Origin: Pandoraea bronchicola
Lineage (GTDB): Bacteria > Pseudomonadota > Gammaproteobacteria > Burkholderiales > Burkholderiaceae
Reading direction: 5' to 3'
Length of the DNA: 64,000 nt
Assembly (NCBI RefSeq): GCF_902459805.1
Contig: NZ_CABPST010000008.1
Span: 62,001 to 126,000 of the forward strand
The notes beneath the pieces were generated by a model. The model had not been told where the DNA came from, did no database searches, and saw only the letters and a list, made by a program, of their open reading frames with translations. Positions 42,245-52,164 of this stretch are shown piece by piece. Made by a program: the position numbers and the translations under genes. How positions within the stretch are numbered: the first letter of the stretch is position 1; every line of letters begins with the position of its first letter.

Positions 42245-42991
42245 ATGCGTAAGTCTTTGCGTCGTTTCGACGCGGCTATCGGGTTCGTTCTGCTCGCGAT
42301 CGTGTGGGAGGCGGGTGTGGTGCTGTTCCATATCAAACCGTATCTCCTGCCGTCGGGCAGCGCCGTCGCGAGTGCGTTCTGGGAGAACCGGGCGGCGCTC
42401 GCGCATCACGCCTTCATTACGACGTGGCAGGTCGTTGCGGGATTCGTCGCCGCAGTGCTCGGAGGCGTGGTCATCAGCCTGCTGGTGTTCTTCTTCGACG
42501 GTCTGCGGCGCACGGTGATGCCGATGATCGTGGCGATCCAGGGTATCCCGAAAGTGGCGCTCGCACCGTTGCTCATTGTGTGGTGCGGGTATGGTGCAAC
42601 GTCGAAGATCCTCATGGCGTTTCTGTTTGCCTTCTTCCCGATCGTGATCTCGACGTTGGGGGGCTTGGCCGGCACACCGTCGCATCTGGTCGAGCACTTC
42701 CGGGCGATGAACGCGTCTGCCTTGCGAACGTTCTGGAAGCTGCGCGTGCCAAGCGCACTGCCGAGCTTTGTCGACGGTTGCAAGATGGCCATGCCGCTGG
42801 CGGTGATCGGTGCCATCGTCGGCGAGTTCGTTGGCTCGGAGAATGGGCTGGGGAGCCTGATCCTGCTGGCCAACGCGTCGGCGAAGACCGATCTCATGTT
42901 CTCCGTCATCGTCACCATCACGGTGATATCGGGGGCGCTCTACGCCGTGATCGATCTTGCCGGACGAAAGATCTGGTGGCGCGCCCTGTGA
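42245..42991 (+). CDS. ABC transporter permease, SsuC/TauC type
   Basis: 248 aa from MRKSLRRFDAA with GAGGGGGGAA before it. About six transmembrane helices; the EAA loop is HLVEHFRAMNASALRTFWKL and continues into RVPSALPSFVDG. It completes the ABC importer whose binding protein and ATPase lie upstream. The permease is separated from them by porin and enzyme genes, an unusually dispersed arrangement. Confidence 0.93.
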   Translation: MRKSLRRFDAAIGFVLLAIVWEAGVVLFHIKPYLLPSGSAVASAFWENRAALAHHAFITTWQVVAGFVAAVLGGVVISLLVFFFDGLRRTVMPMIVAIQGIPKVALAPLLIVWCGYGATSKILMAFLFAFFPIVISTLGGLAGTPSHLVEHFRAMNASALRTFWKLRVPSALPSFVDGCKMAMPLAVIGAIVGEFVGSENGLGSLILLANASAKTDLMFSVIVTITVISGALYAVIDLAGRKIWWRAL

Positions 42992-43035
42992 GCGTATTCG
43001 ACTTCAATGGGTAACGACGACTTAAGGACGACTTC

Positions 43036-43923
43036 ATGACTCAGCATTTTCACGGGGTGATTCCCGCCATGGTCACGCCGTTCGATGCGAACGGCAATTT
43101 CGACGAAGCGCGCACACGCGAGTTGATCGAGGGCTATCTCGATGCGGGCGTACATGGCATTTCGGTGGCGGGCAGCCAGGGCGAGTTCTACTTCCTGAGC
43201 CTCGAGGAGCACGTGCGTCTGATCGAGATTGCGGTTGAGACGGTAGACGGGCGAGTGCCTGTCTACGCGGGCACAGGTGCGCCGTCGACCCGTCAATCGA
43301 TTGCACTGACGCAGGCGGCCGAGTCGATCGGTGCCGATCTGGCGCTGGTCATCACGCCATACTTCGTGCAACCGAACGCCGATGAGCTTTTCGATCACTA
43401 TCGCGCCGTTGCGCAAGCGACCCGGCTGCCGGTGATGATCTACAACAACCCGCCGCGAACGGCGGTGGATGTGCCGGTGGGGTTGTTCAAACGGTGCATG
43501 GAGGTGGAGAACATTGTCGGCATCAAGGATTCAAGTGGCGACCTCACGCAGTTTGCCGAGTACATGCGCGTGGGTGGCAAGTCGGCACTAGGCTTCTGCG
43601 GACGTGATACGTTGTTTCTTTCGATGCTGTTGCACGGCGGTTCTGGCGCAATCTCTCCGGCAGCGAACGTGTTTCCGCAGCGGGTGCTCAAACTCTACGA
43701 ACTGGCACGGGCTGGGCGGTGGGGGGAGGCGCGTGCCGTGCACGACCAGCTCGCGCCGCTGCGCGCGGCATGGGCGTTGGGCTCGTTCCCGGTGGTGATC
43801 AAGGAGGCGATGACGCTGGTCGGCCGCGACGCCGGCCCGGCGCGTGCGCCCATCGAGGGGTTGCCGCCAGCCAAGCGCGAGAAGTTGCGCGAAGTATTGG
43901 AAACCATTCAGGCGAGCGCGTGA
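43036..43923 (+). CDS. DapA-family lyase (second copy)
   Basis: 295 aa. Carboxylate loop VAGSQGEFYFLS, tyrosine strand VMIYNNPPRTAVD (classical YNxP) and Schiff-base lysine in IVGIKDSSGDL. The SQGE in place of TTGE excludes ordinary DHDPS and is more like hydratase-aldolases of catabolic routes. It probably cleaves or hydrates a ring-derived 2-oxo acid. Located between the ABC permease and the alpha/beta hydrolase with short gaps. Confidence 0.9.
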   Translation: MTQHFHGVIPAMVTPFDANGNFDEARTRELIEGYLDAGVHGISVAGSQGEFYFLSLEEHVRLIEIAVETVDGRVPVYAGTGAPSTRQSIALTQAAESIGADLALVITPYFVQPNADELFDHYRAVAQATRLPVMIYNNPPRTAVDVPVGLFKRCMEVENIVGIKDSSGDLTQFAEYMRVGGKSALGFCGRDTLFLSMLLHGGSGAISPAANVFPQRVLKLYELARAGRWGEARAVHDQLAPLRAAWALGSFPVVIKEAMTLVGRDAGPARAPIEGLPPAKREKLREVLETIQASA

Positions 43924-43940
43924 GCGCTGAGGAGGACCGC

Positions 43941-44750
43941 ATGACGAAGCCGGCACATCCTTATGACAACCGGGGCTCCGTAGCCAACTGCGACGATTAT
44001 TTCGACGATTGGCGTGCGCGCAGCGCGTTGGCGTACGAAGACGCGGCGGTGGTATGCGGCATCCGTTACGGCGATGGCGAGCGCGAGGCGTTCGATCTGA
44101 TGCCGGGGGAGGCACCGAACGGCGATGTGCTGGTTTTTATCCACGGGGGCTATTGGCAGTGGTATTCGCGAGACGTCTTCGCGTTTATCGCGCCCGCCTG
44201 GCGAGCGCGGGGCATACACGTCGTCAACCTGGGCTATCCGCTGGCGCCGGGGGCGAGCGTATCGACCATGGTGGCAGGCGTCACCAAGGCGTTGATGGGC
44301 TTGCGTGCGGCGCTCGCGCCCCATGTGGGAACGGTGAGGAAAGTGGTGGTGTCCGGATGGTCGGCGGGTGGCCATCTGGCGATGAGCGCGGGCGCCCAGG
44401 CAGACGCCGTCATTGCCTTGTCCGGCTTGTATGACCTGAGAGCGTTGACCGGAACGTCGCTCAACGAGGCGCTGGCGCTGACGCAGGACTCGGCCGAAGC
44501 GATGAGTCCGGCGCTGTGGGCAACGTCGCCGCCGGGGCCGGTGATGCTGGGGGTGGGAGGGGGAGAGTTGCCGGCGCTACAGGAGCAATCGCGTACCATG
44601 CATGACCGGCGCGTGGCGCTGGGCTTGCCGGTGTGCTTGGCAAGCTGGGCCGCACTGCATCATTATTCAGTCTTGGACTCTTTCTCGAAACCCGGAACGC
44701 CGGTATTCGACGACGCTTACCGTTTCTACACGACATGTACATCACGCTAA
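43941..44750 (+). CDS. Alpha/beta hydrolase, kynurenine-formamidase-like
   Basis: 269 aa from MTKPAHPYDN with GGAGGA seven bases upstream; the longer upstream frame overlaps the lyase gene. The oxyanion segment VFIHGGYWQWYS matches the HGGxW motif of bacterial and eukaryotic arylformamidases, GYPLAPG follows, and the nucleophile elbow is GWSAGGHLA. The catalytic histidine may be in ALHHYSVLD. It likely hydrolyses an amide, formamide or ester in the pathway; no kynurenine genes are near. Confidence 0.87.
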   Translation: MTKPAHPYDNRGSVANCDDYFDDWRARSALAYEDAAVVCGIRYGDGEREAFDLMPGEAPNGDVLVFIHGGYWQWYSRDVFAFIAPAWRARGIHVVNLGYPLAPGASVSTMVAGVTKALMGLRAALAPHVGTVRKVVVSGWSAGGHLAMSAGAQADAVIALSGLYDLRALTGTSLNEALALTQDSAEAMSPALWATSPPGPVMLGVGGGELPALQEQSRTMHDRRVALGLPVCLASWAALHHYSVLDSFSKPGTPVFDDAYRFYTTCTSR

Positions 44751-44775
44751 CCCCCCCATTCCGCGGGAGACAACC

Positions 44776-45435
44776 ATGAATGACACCCGGGAAGAAACCA
44801 CCTTGTCGCAGAAGGTCGTGCGAGGGCTGACCGAGGACATCATCAGCGGGCGCGTGCCAAGTGGTGACAAACTGGAAATTCAGGTCATCGCGGATCGGTT
44901 TGGCATTTCCGCAACCCCCGTGCGCGACGCGCTGCGCGAGCTGGCCATTGCCGGGCTGGTCGAGATCGTGCCGCGACGCGGTGCGACGGTGCTCAGTGTG
45001 GACGTTGCCCGGCTTCGCGACATGTTCGAGACGGCGGCCGAAATCGAGGGACTATGCGCGCGCTTCGCTGCGGAGCGAATGACGCGCTCGGAGCGGCTGC
45101 GTCTGGAGATGGTCGCGAAGCAAGCGCACGAGGCGGCCAACGCGGGCGACGCAGTGCTGTACGCGCAGATCAACGACAAGTTTCACGAACTGCTGTTTGA
45201 CGGGGCGCGCAATGTATCGCTGGCTGAGTTGGCACGCAGCTTCCGGGTGCGGCTCTCGCCTTTCCGGGCGAAGTTGTTCTATCAGAAAAAGCGCGTGGTG
45301 ACCTCGGACAACGAGCATGAGCGCATTGTCGAGGCCATCGTCGCCGGCAAGCCGGAGGACGCCCAGAACGCTGCCCGGGAGCACTTGAGCAACGCGAGTC
45401 TGAACGTGATCGAGTACTTCGAAGCCAACGCCTGA
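44776..45435 (+). CDS. GntR-family (FadR/FCD) regulator
   Basis: 219 aa from MNDTREETTLS. Winged helix: QVIADRFGISATPVRDALRE followed by LAIAGLVEIVPRRGATV; FCD effector domain with metal-type histidines in INDKFHELLFDGA and DNEHERIVEAIVAG. It closes the catabolic cluster and likely controls it, binding the palindromes at 36226-36277 until the substrate or an intermediate is present. Confidence 0.92.
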   Translation: MNDTREETTLSQKVVRGLTEDIISGRVPSGDKLEIQVIADRFGISATPVRDALRELAIAGLVEIVPRRGATVLSVDVARLRDMFETAAEIEGLCARFAAERMTRSERLRLEMVAKQAHEAANAGDAVLYAQINDKFHELLFDGARNVSLAELARSFRVRLSPFRAKLFYQKKRVVTSDNEHERIVEAIVAGKPEDAQNAAREHLSNASLNVIEYFEANA

Positions 45436-45574
45436 GGCGTTGCCGCGCATCGAGGCTTCTTGCAAAAGCCTCAATGCGCGCAGCGATCCGAAGTCCAAGG
45501 CGGAGACATCGCTATCCCCGCCTTGTGACGCCGGATGCGGCAGACGTCTTCCTCAGACGCCGATGCGCGGTCGG

Positions 45575-48310
45575 TCAGAACAACTGGCGCAACCGCAGCG
45601 TGCCAGCCTGGGCGACGAGGCCGCCCCCCACTTGCAGTTCATAGCGCGCGGTTACGCTCAGGTTGTTCGCGCGCAGCAGCGTCACGCCTGCCGTGACCAA
45701 CGCCAGATCCGACACCGGACGCGCACCCAGCGACGTGAATGCGGTGGCGCCGGACGGATCTGCCACGAAGCGGGCATTCGTTGCGCTGCGGCTGTTGTCG
45801 TATTGGTGACGCCAGCCCACTTGCAACTCCGGCACCAGCTTGCCGTAAGACGTGACGAACTCACGCGAGATCTTGACGCCGAGGTCGCTCGTGACCGATG
45901 TCGTATTGGCGGCGTTGACCGCCAACGCGGCACCGTTGCCCCCCGACTCCGTGTAGCTGGCCTGATGCAAGTAGCTGTAGGTCAGGGCGGCCAACGGCGT
46001 AACCGTGCCAAAGGACAAGGCCAGCGGGTATCCCGCCTCGGCGCGGGCAACGTACTGAGTACCGTTGAACTGCGCGTTGGTGTTGCCCGAGAAGCCGGTG
46101 AAGTTGATCGAACGGTTGGTGTCGTAGCGCTGTTGCACCACGCCAGCCGACAGATTGCCGTACCACGTATCGGCAATGTAGCTGGCGTAGCCCATCAGAC
46201 CGAAGGCGTTCACGCGGGTCCGGTTGCCGTCGGTATTGCCGGTGCTGTTGATGGTGGTGTTGGTGTAGCTGAACACGCCACCGGCGCGCCAGGCGTCGTT
46301 GATCGCCCGGTCGACACCGATCAGGAAGCCACCGAAGTTGGCGCTGTAGCCATCGACCGAATCGCGCTCGCTCTGGCTCGCATGGCCACCGAACGCTTGT
46401 CCCCACGTGGCCCACTTTGGCCCGGCTTCGCCCGTCGATACACCGCTCCTGGCGTCGGCCTGCGCCAGTCGCAGACTGTCGCTGCGCCCGGCGATGATGT
46501 TCAGGACGCTGAGGGTCGGGGCCGACACGGCCTGGCTGCTGGCGCCCGGCGCCGACGGGCTCAACTGCGCGCCGGCACGGTTCGACGCTGCGGCGCCGCC
46601 AAGCTGAAGCGCCGTTGCCGCATTGAAGAGGTTCAACAGGCCGGGATCGCTGATGCCGGTGTAACGTGACAGTCCGCTTAGGGAAGCGTAGGCGTTCGGC
46701 GTCGTTGCCTGAATCTTCGGCGCCGGGGGCGTTGTCGGCACGGTAGGCGTCGTCGGTGTGGTCGGTGCGGTGTCCGCGTCCACGCTCGTCACGGTCAGCA
46801 CCAGATCGCTGCGATCGCCATTGGCGACGGCGGCGCCGGTGACAGTGCCCTTGACACCGACCATCGAATATTTGAGCTGACCTTCGTTGTAGCTCGTCCC
46901 TGCGGCGGCCGCGTCGATGACTACGAAACGCTGACCGGGGGCAAACGCGTAGGCGGCGGTATTCTTCAACGCCACGGCTGAGCCGGGCGCGATGCTGGCG
47001 GAGCCCGACACCACCAGACGGCCGTAACCGGTGTCGCTTTCCATGTTGCCATTGGCTACGGCGCCGCTGCCTACGCCTATCAGTAGCGTTGCCTCCGAAT
47101 ATTGAGCGTAATTGCCGTAGATCGAGATGACTCGATTGATTTGCAGGTTGCCCGAGACGTTGGCAACTTTCTTGGCGCCGACGACTACGTTGTCGTCAAG
47201 CAGTTGATTGCCGTCCGAGAACACAACGTCTGCGCCGGCGTTCATCAGCGTGCCGGGCGCTCCGTTTAGGCCCGTCAGAACACCGAAGGTCGAACCTTGC
47301 CCGCCCGAGAACCTCAGAGGTTTACCCGAAACAGAGTTGATATCGCCGGCGATGGTGCCCGAGTTGACGATAGTCCCCAACACGGCGTCTTGCGCATTCT
47401 GAATGGCGAAGGTGCCGCCGCTGATGAGGCCGTTGTTGGTCAGCGAGTCGATTCGCCCGGCGTTGATCACCGCCTCCATGGACGAGATGAGGGTGCCGGT
47501 GTTCACAATCGAGCTGATCGAGCCGGTGTTATTCAGGGCGGTAGACGTTTCGCCCCCCCGGTCGTCAATGCCGACGGTGATCTTCCCGGTGTTGTTCAGC
47601 GTGCCGATCGTGCCCTGATTGTCGATCACATATTCGCGAGCGGAGAGGTAACCATCGTTGTTCAGGCGCTGAATCAAGCCACTGTTGGCGATCCCCGTGA
47701 AGTTGCCTGTAATCGTGCCTGCATTGCTCAGTGAACCGATCGTCCCATCGACGGTGTTCGTAACCCCGGTGTAGTTGGACAGCTTTCCATCAGCGAGGTT
47801 GTTCAACGAGGTGATAGTGCCGGCGTTGACAATCCCGTTTTGACCAGAGATTTCCCCGCTGTTGTTCAGCGTGACGATTGACGCGTTGCTGCGGTTGTCA
47901 ATCGCCGTGTAACCGGTAATGGTTGCGCCGGCCGAGTTGGTGAACGTGGCGATCGTGCCATTATTCACAACGACCTCGTACATGTACTGGTTCGAGATGA
48001 ATCCGCCCGCGCTATTGACCACCGCAGCAACGTTTGCGCCGGCCTCGATATTGATCGCGTTGTTTCCGATGATGGTGCTGCTGTTGGTGAGTGTGCCGAC
48101 CGTTCCCGAGACGTAAATCGCTGTGTCCTCAGTCTGAACGGGGGCGCTCACCTGACAATCTCCCGAGCTCCAGGATACCGTGGCGTTCGTTGCAGACGTT
48201 ACGGAACAGGGCGCCGGCGTAGCGTCGGCTAAAGAGGTCATTGCAGACAGGGCCGCGGCAATGGCCAAGGGCAGTGCTTTCAGTTTGAAGTGGCGACGTT
48301 CGTGGGTCAT
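45575..48310 (-). CDS. Type Va autotransporter adhesin-like protein
   Basis: 911 aa. Signal peptide (KLKALPLAIAAALSAMTSLADA), then a repetitive passenger to about residue 480 built from units such as GTITSLNN, GTIGSLSNAGTITG and GTIGTLNNTGKIT, which fold as a beta-helix. A proline/threonine linker (TTPTTPTVPTTPPAP) leads to the C-terminal autotransporter barrel (from ~residue 640, AFGGHASQSERDSVDGYSAN) ending in the terminal LRQLF needed for BAM insertion. No protease or lipase motif was seen, so adhesion or surface coating is more likely than enzymatic action. Confidence 0.92.
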   Translation of the reverse strand: MTHERRHFKLKALPLAIAAALSAMTSLADATPAPCSVTSATNATVSWSSGDCQVSAPVQTEDTAIYVSGTVGTLTNSSTIIGNNAINIEAGANVAAVVNSAGGFISNQYMYEVVVNNGTIATFTNSAGATITGYTAIDNRSNASIVTLNNSGEISGQNGIVNAGTITSLNNLADGKLSNYTGVTNTVDGTIGSLSNAGTITGNFTGIANSGLIQRLNNDGYLSAREYVIDNQGTIGTLNNTGKITVGIDDRGGETSTALNNTGSISSIVNTGTLISSMEAVINAGRIDSLTNNGLISGGTFAIQNAQDAVLGTIVNSGTIAGDINSVSGKPLRFSGGQGSTFGVLTGLNGAPGTLMNAGADVVFSDGNQLLDDNVVVGAKKVANVSGNLQINRVISIYGNYAQYSEATLLIGVGSGAVANGNMESDTGYGRLVVSGSASIAPGSAVALKNTAAYAFAPGQRFVVIDAAAAGTSYNEGQLKYSMVGVKGTVTGAAVANGDRSDLVLTVTSVDADTAPTTPTTPTVPTTPPAPKIQATTPNAYASLSGLSRYTGISDPGLLNLFNAATALQLGGAAASNRAGAQLSPSAPGASSQAVSAPTLSVLNIIAGRSDSLRLAQADARSGVSTGEAGPKWATWGQAFGGHASQSERDSVDGYSANFGGFLIGVDRAINDAWRAGGVFSYTNTTINSTGNTDGNRTRVNAFGLMGYASYIADTWYGNLSAGVVQQRYDTNRSINFTGFSGNTNAQFNGTQYVARAEAGYPLALSFGTVTPLAALTYSYLHQASYTESGGNGAALAVNAANTTSVTSDLGVKISREFVTSYGKLVPELQVGWRHQYDNSRSATNARFVADPSGATAFTSLGARPVSDLALVTAGVTLLRANNLSVTARYELQVGGGLVAQAGTLRLRQLF

Positions 48311-48608
48311 CTGGTGTGGTCTCCCCTAACGGGAAATATTTTTTGCGAACGCCGCATCCTATCCTTGCAATCTCTCTAAAAAAATGCGTGGGTTTTGGTG
48401 GGGAGCAGAATTGTTTTGCTGGACGGAATAATATTTCGGGCTTCGAGACAATCGAAGCGATTACGCATTGGCGCTCATTGGGATTGCCGAGGTGGCGAGT
48501 GGGCTTCAGCGGGCGTAAAACTTGCGCAGAGAGGTTTGCGGCCAATCTAGCCTCTGCGTTCCCCGCCGGTGAGATCGGCTTCGGCACTCACGAGCAATTG
48601 AGGACGCG
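48311..48608. other. Intergenic region between autotransporter and phosphopantetheinyl transferase
   Basis: No gene seen. It should hold the autotransporter promoter and leader on the minus strand; the AT-rich part is about 48340-48440. Confidence 0.4.
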
Positions 48609-49364
48609 TCAGGGCACGACCCGCTCGATCGCCACAGCGCCCGCGCTGGAAACGGTGCCCGTCACGCGTAGTCCGGGATCAAGCCAGTCCGTCATCGCCC
48701 ACCTTCCATGAGCAACGCGGCGCTGCCACGTGCGAAGCGGGACTTCGCTCATCGGCAGCCTCGACATGTCGACGTCCGGCATTGCGTCCAACGTCGTTTC
48801 TCCGACTTTCACGAGACTCTCTTTGCGTGTCCAGAGGCGCAGCCACGCCAGTGCGCGGGGGGAGGGCGCGTGATGGGTGTGCGCTACGCTCGAAAATGCG
48901 TCCAGACGTAGCCGCTCTCGCTCGTTCGTCCCCGGAAAATCCGAGTCTGCGTCCAGCGCCCCATTCCAATGCTCGATGTCGATCCCGATCGGCACGATGG
49001 CGCACGCCGCTGCCACGGCGCCGCGGGTGTGGCTCAAACTGACGTGCAGCCCGGGATGCGCCGGCAGACGTGGGCGTCCATGTGCCCCCCCGCAACGCTC
49101 GCAGCGCTGCACGAGCCCATAAGTGCGCGCCGCGGGACCCGGGATATCGGGGCTTCCGGTGATACGCGCGGCGGCGACCCGAACCAGTATGTGCGCCGCA
49201 ACATAGTCCTCCCGGTCGTCAGGTCGGGAGAACGCATCAGCGCGCTTGCGCTCGTCCCCGGTCAAGTAGGCCGTCCATCCCCCGAATCGGGCCAGCACGT
49301 TGCGAGTTTCGCCGTAAAGCGCAAGCGTCGTCCCGGCCGGTCCAGCCGTCATGGAGTGGGTCAT
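48609..49364 (-). CDS. 4'-phosphopantetheinyl transferase, Sfp type
   Basis: 251 aa from ATG 49364; four residues shorter with ATG 49352. The two family motifs are IGIDIEHW (magnesium-binding, residues ~126-133) and WTRKESLVKVGE (catalytic, residues ~178-189), with the usual VSLSHTRGAVAAA ahead. It transfers phosphopantetheine from CoA to carrier-domain serines. It is not in a siderophore or fatty-acid locus. The closest carrier domain is the T domain of the NRPS-like protein at 55108-58719. A sigma-54-type element shared with that operon lies 54-69 bp upstream. Confidence 0.92.
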   Translation of the reverse strand: MTHSMTAGPAGTTLALYGETRNVLARFGGWTAYLTGDERKRADAFSRPDDREDYVAAHILVRVAAARITGSPDIPGPAARTYGLVQRCERCGGAHGRPRLPAHPGLHVSLSHTRGAVAAACAIVPIGIDIEHWNGALDADSDFPGTNERERLRLDAFSSVAHTHHAPSPRALAWLRLWTRKESLVKVGETTLDAMPDVDMSRLPMSEVPLRTWQRRVAHGRWAMTDWLDPGLRVTGTVSSAGAVAIERVVP

Positions 49365-49417
49365 CGATAGTCGGGTACCAGAGACCTGGCACAGGGTGAT
49401 AGGAACGACGGATGCCA

Positions 49418-49433
49418 AGCAATTTGGATGCCA
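49418..49433 (-). promoter_or_regulatory. Sigma-54 promoter of the phosphopantetheinyl transferase
   Basis: On the minus strand: TGGCATCCAAATTGCT. The GG and GC are separated by 10 bp, as required for -24/-12 promoters (consensus TGGCAC-N5-TTGCW). Expected transcription start is near 49407, about 43 nt before the ATG. A shared enhancer-like block starts 75 bp upstream of the GG. Confidence 0.75.
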
Positions 49434-49506
49434 CGAGTCTCATGACGAACCGAAAGCGGCCAATGCCCGGGGAAATCCGTCGCCCAATGCGAAGCCAGCG
49501 ACACAC

Positions 49507-49552
49507 ACACCTGTCGCAGCGTGCGACAGGTGTCGCAGCATCGGACAGATGT
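49507..49552. promoter_or_regulatory. Enhancer-like tandem ACANNTGT boxes (UAS)
   Basis: ACACCTGT (49507), ACAGGTGT (49526) and ACAGATGT (49545) start exactly 19 bp apart. The first two form a perfect palindrome with an 11-bp gap, extended on the inside by CGCA/TGCG. TGT-N11-ACA spacing resembles upstream activator sites of sigma-54 enhancer-binding proteins (NifA: TGT-N10-ACA). The block lies between divergent sigma-54-type promoters of the transferase and the aldo/keto reductase. The same pair of boxes occurs at 60713. Confidence 0.8.
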
Positions 49553-49587
49553 CGCACGTACGGTTCGACTGAAGTCTGCCCGCCTGA

Positions 49588-50802
<1,215 letters not shown>

Positions 50803-50881
50803 GCTCGGCGAGCAGGCGGGCGCGGGGCGTGAAACCCCGGCTCGTTTGTCACGGCGCCTGCTGGCAGGCGCCGTCCGGCGA

Positions 50882-51970
50882 TCAGCGATGCGGGCCGAGC
50901 AGCACCTCGCTGCTGACGTCGCGGACGTGCGGAATATGCAATTCACGCAACTTCCGATAGAGCGACGTGCGGCAGATGCCAAGCTCGCGCGAGGCCGCCG
51001 AGATATTCCAGCGCCGCGAGGAAAGTACTCGGATGATGATCTCCCGCTCGCCGTTGGCGATGGCCGACAGCGAGGCGATAGGCGTGATGTTGACGTTGGT
51101 TGGCGCCACCGATGGCGCCGCGTCAGTCGCGGGCAATGAGGCGTTTTTTACAAGATTCGCCGGCAGATCGCGCAGCCGGATCGTGTCCTCGCTCTTGACT
51201 GCGCAGGCGTACTGAACGGCGGCGCGCATCTGGCGAAGGTTCCCCGGCCACGGGCACGAAAGCAGCAGTTCGCGCGCTTCGGCGTCAAGCGAAGCGAGAC
51301 TGGCGCTGCCGCGCGACTCTGCGACGATCATCGTGTTGAGCAGCCAGGCGCGGTCCTGTCGAAGTCGTAGTGGGGGCAGGTGTACGATCCCGACTGCAAT
51401 CCGGTAGTAAAGATCTTCGCGGAACGATCCCGCTTGAACACGCGACTCGAGATTCTGATGCGTCGCGCATATGAGTTGCAGATCGACGGCTACCGGTTTG
51501 GCGGCGCCGATCGGCGTGACCTCTCGTTCGGAGAGTACGCGCAGCAGACGGGTTTGCTGCGCTGCGGGCATGTCGCCGATTTCGTCGAGAAATAGTGTGC
51601 CGCCGTGGGCCTGCTCCACCTTTCCCTTCATTCCGGAATTCAGGGCGCCGGAGAAGGCGCCGCGCCGATAGCCAAACAGCTCGCTTTCAATGAGATGTTC
51701 CGGAATTGAGCCGCAGTTGACCGACACCATCGAGGCCTGTCGGCGAGCGCTGTAGTCGTGCAGGGCACGTGAGAGGAATTCCTTGCCGGTGCCGGTTTCT
51801 CCGAGGATAAGCACGGGTAGCTGACGATCAATGAGCAGGCGGGCGCGAGCCAGGGTGGCCAGCATCGCAGGGTCGTCACCGCAGAGTTGATCGAGGGATG
51901 GACGTAGGGAGGACTGAAAGCTTGCGTTTGAACGGTCCAGTGGATCGTGGGCGTACATAGCGTCTCTCAT
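50882..51970 (-). CDS. Sigma-54-dependent activator without sensor domain
   Basis: 362 aa from ATG 51970, or 358 from 51958. The AAA+ domain begins about 30 residues from the start: Walker A GETGTGKEFL (57-66), sigma-54 contact loop GAFSGA (104-109, usually GAFTGA), Walker B TLFLDEIGDMP (125-135), and arginine-finger region FREDLYYRIAVG. The C-terminal Fis-type helix-turn-helix is RRWNISAASRELGICRTSLYRKLRELHI. There is no N-terminal GAF, PAS or receiver domain, as in PspF, so activity would depend on a partner, ligand or expression level. It lies next to genes with sigma-54-type promoters and is their obvious activator candidate. Confidence 0.92.
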   Translation of the reverse strand: MRDAMYAHDPLDRSNASFQSSLRPSLDQLCGDDPAMLATLARARLLIDRQLPVLILGETGTGKEFLSRALHDYSARRQASMVSVNCGSIPEHLIESELFGYRRGAFSGALNSGMKGKVEQAHGGTLFLDEIGDMPAAQQTRLLRVLSEREVTPIGAAKPVAVDLQLICATHQNLESRVQAGSFREDLYYRIAVGIVHLPPLRLRQDRAWLLNTMIVAESRGSASLASLDAEARELLLSCPWPGNLRQMRAAVQYACAVKSEDTIRLRDLPANLVKNASLPATDAAPSVAPTNVNITPIASLSAIANGEREIIIRVLSSRRWNISAASRELGICRTSLYRKLRELHIPHVRDVSSEVLLGPHR

Positions 51971-52164
51971 TGACTTTATAGGAATAGGCACGCGCTGCGT
52001 GTGGCGGCGCGCTACCGCATCGTTGCGATTGCCATTGGGGGGTGCTCCATAAAGCAAGAGCAAGCATAGTTCGATTCGTGAGAGGTCTCCAATACCATAT
52101 GATGTGACGACTGATACGGGTTTGCTATGAATAGAAACCGATGTTCTTTACAGGAGCGGGCTCC

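Noticed and set aside
49507-49533. Possible lux-box for a LuxR-type quorum-sensing regulator (CTGT...ACAG)
   Set aside because: The internal distance is wrong for a lux box (CTG-N10-CAG would be needed; here 13), and TGT-N11-ACA next to GG-N10-GC elements fits a sigma-54 enhancer better.
49507-49556. Short spaced repeats as a CRISPR remnant
   Set aside because: Units are only 19 bp in period, have no spacer of protospacer length, and no cas gene is near.
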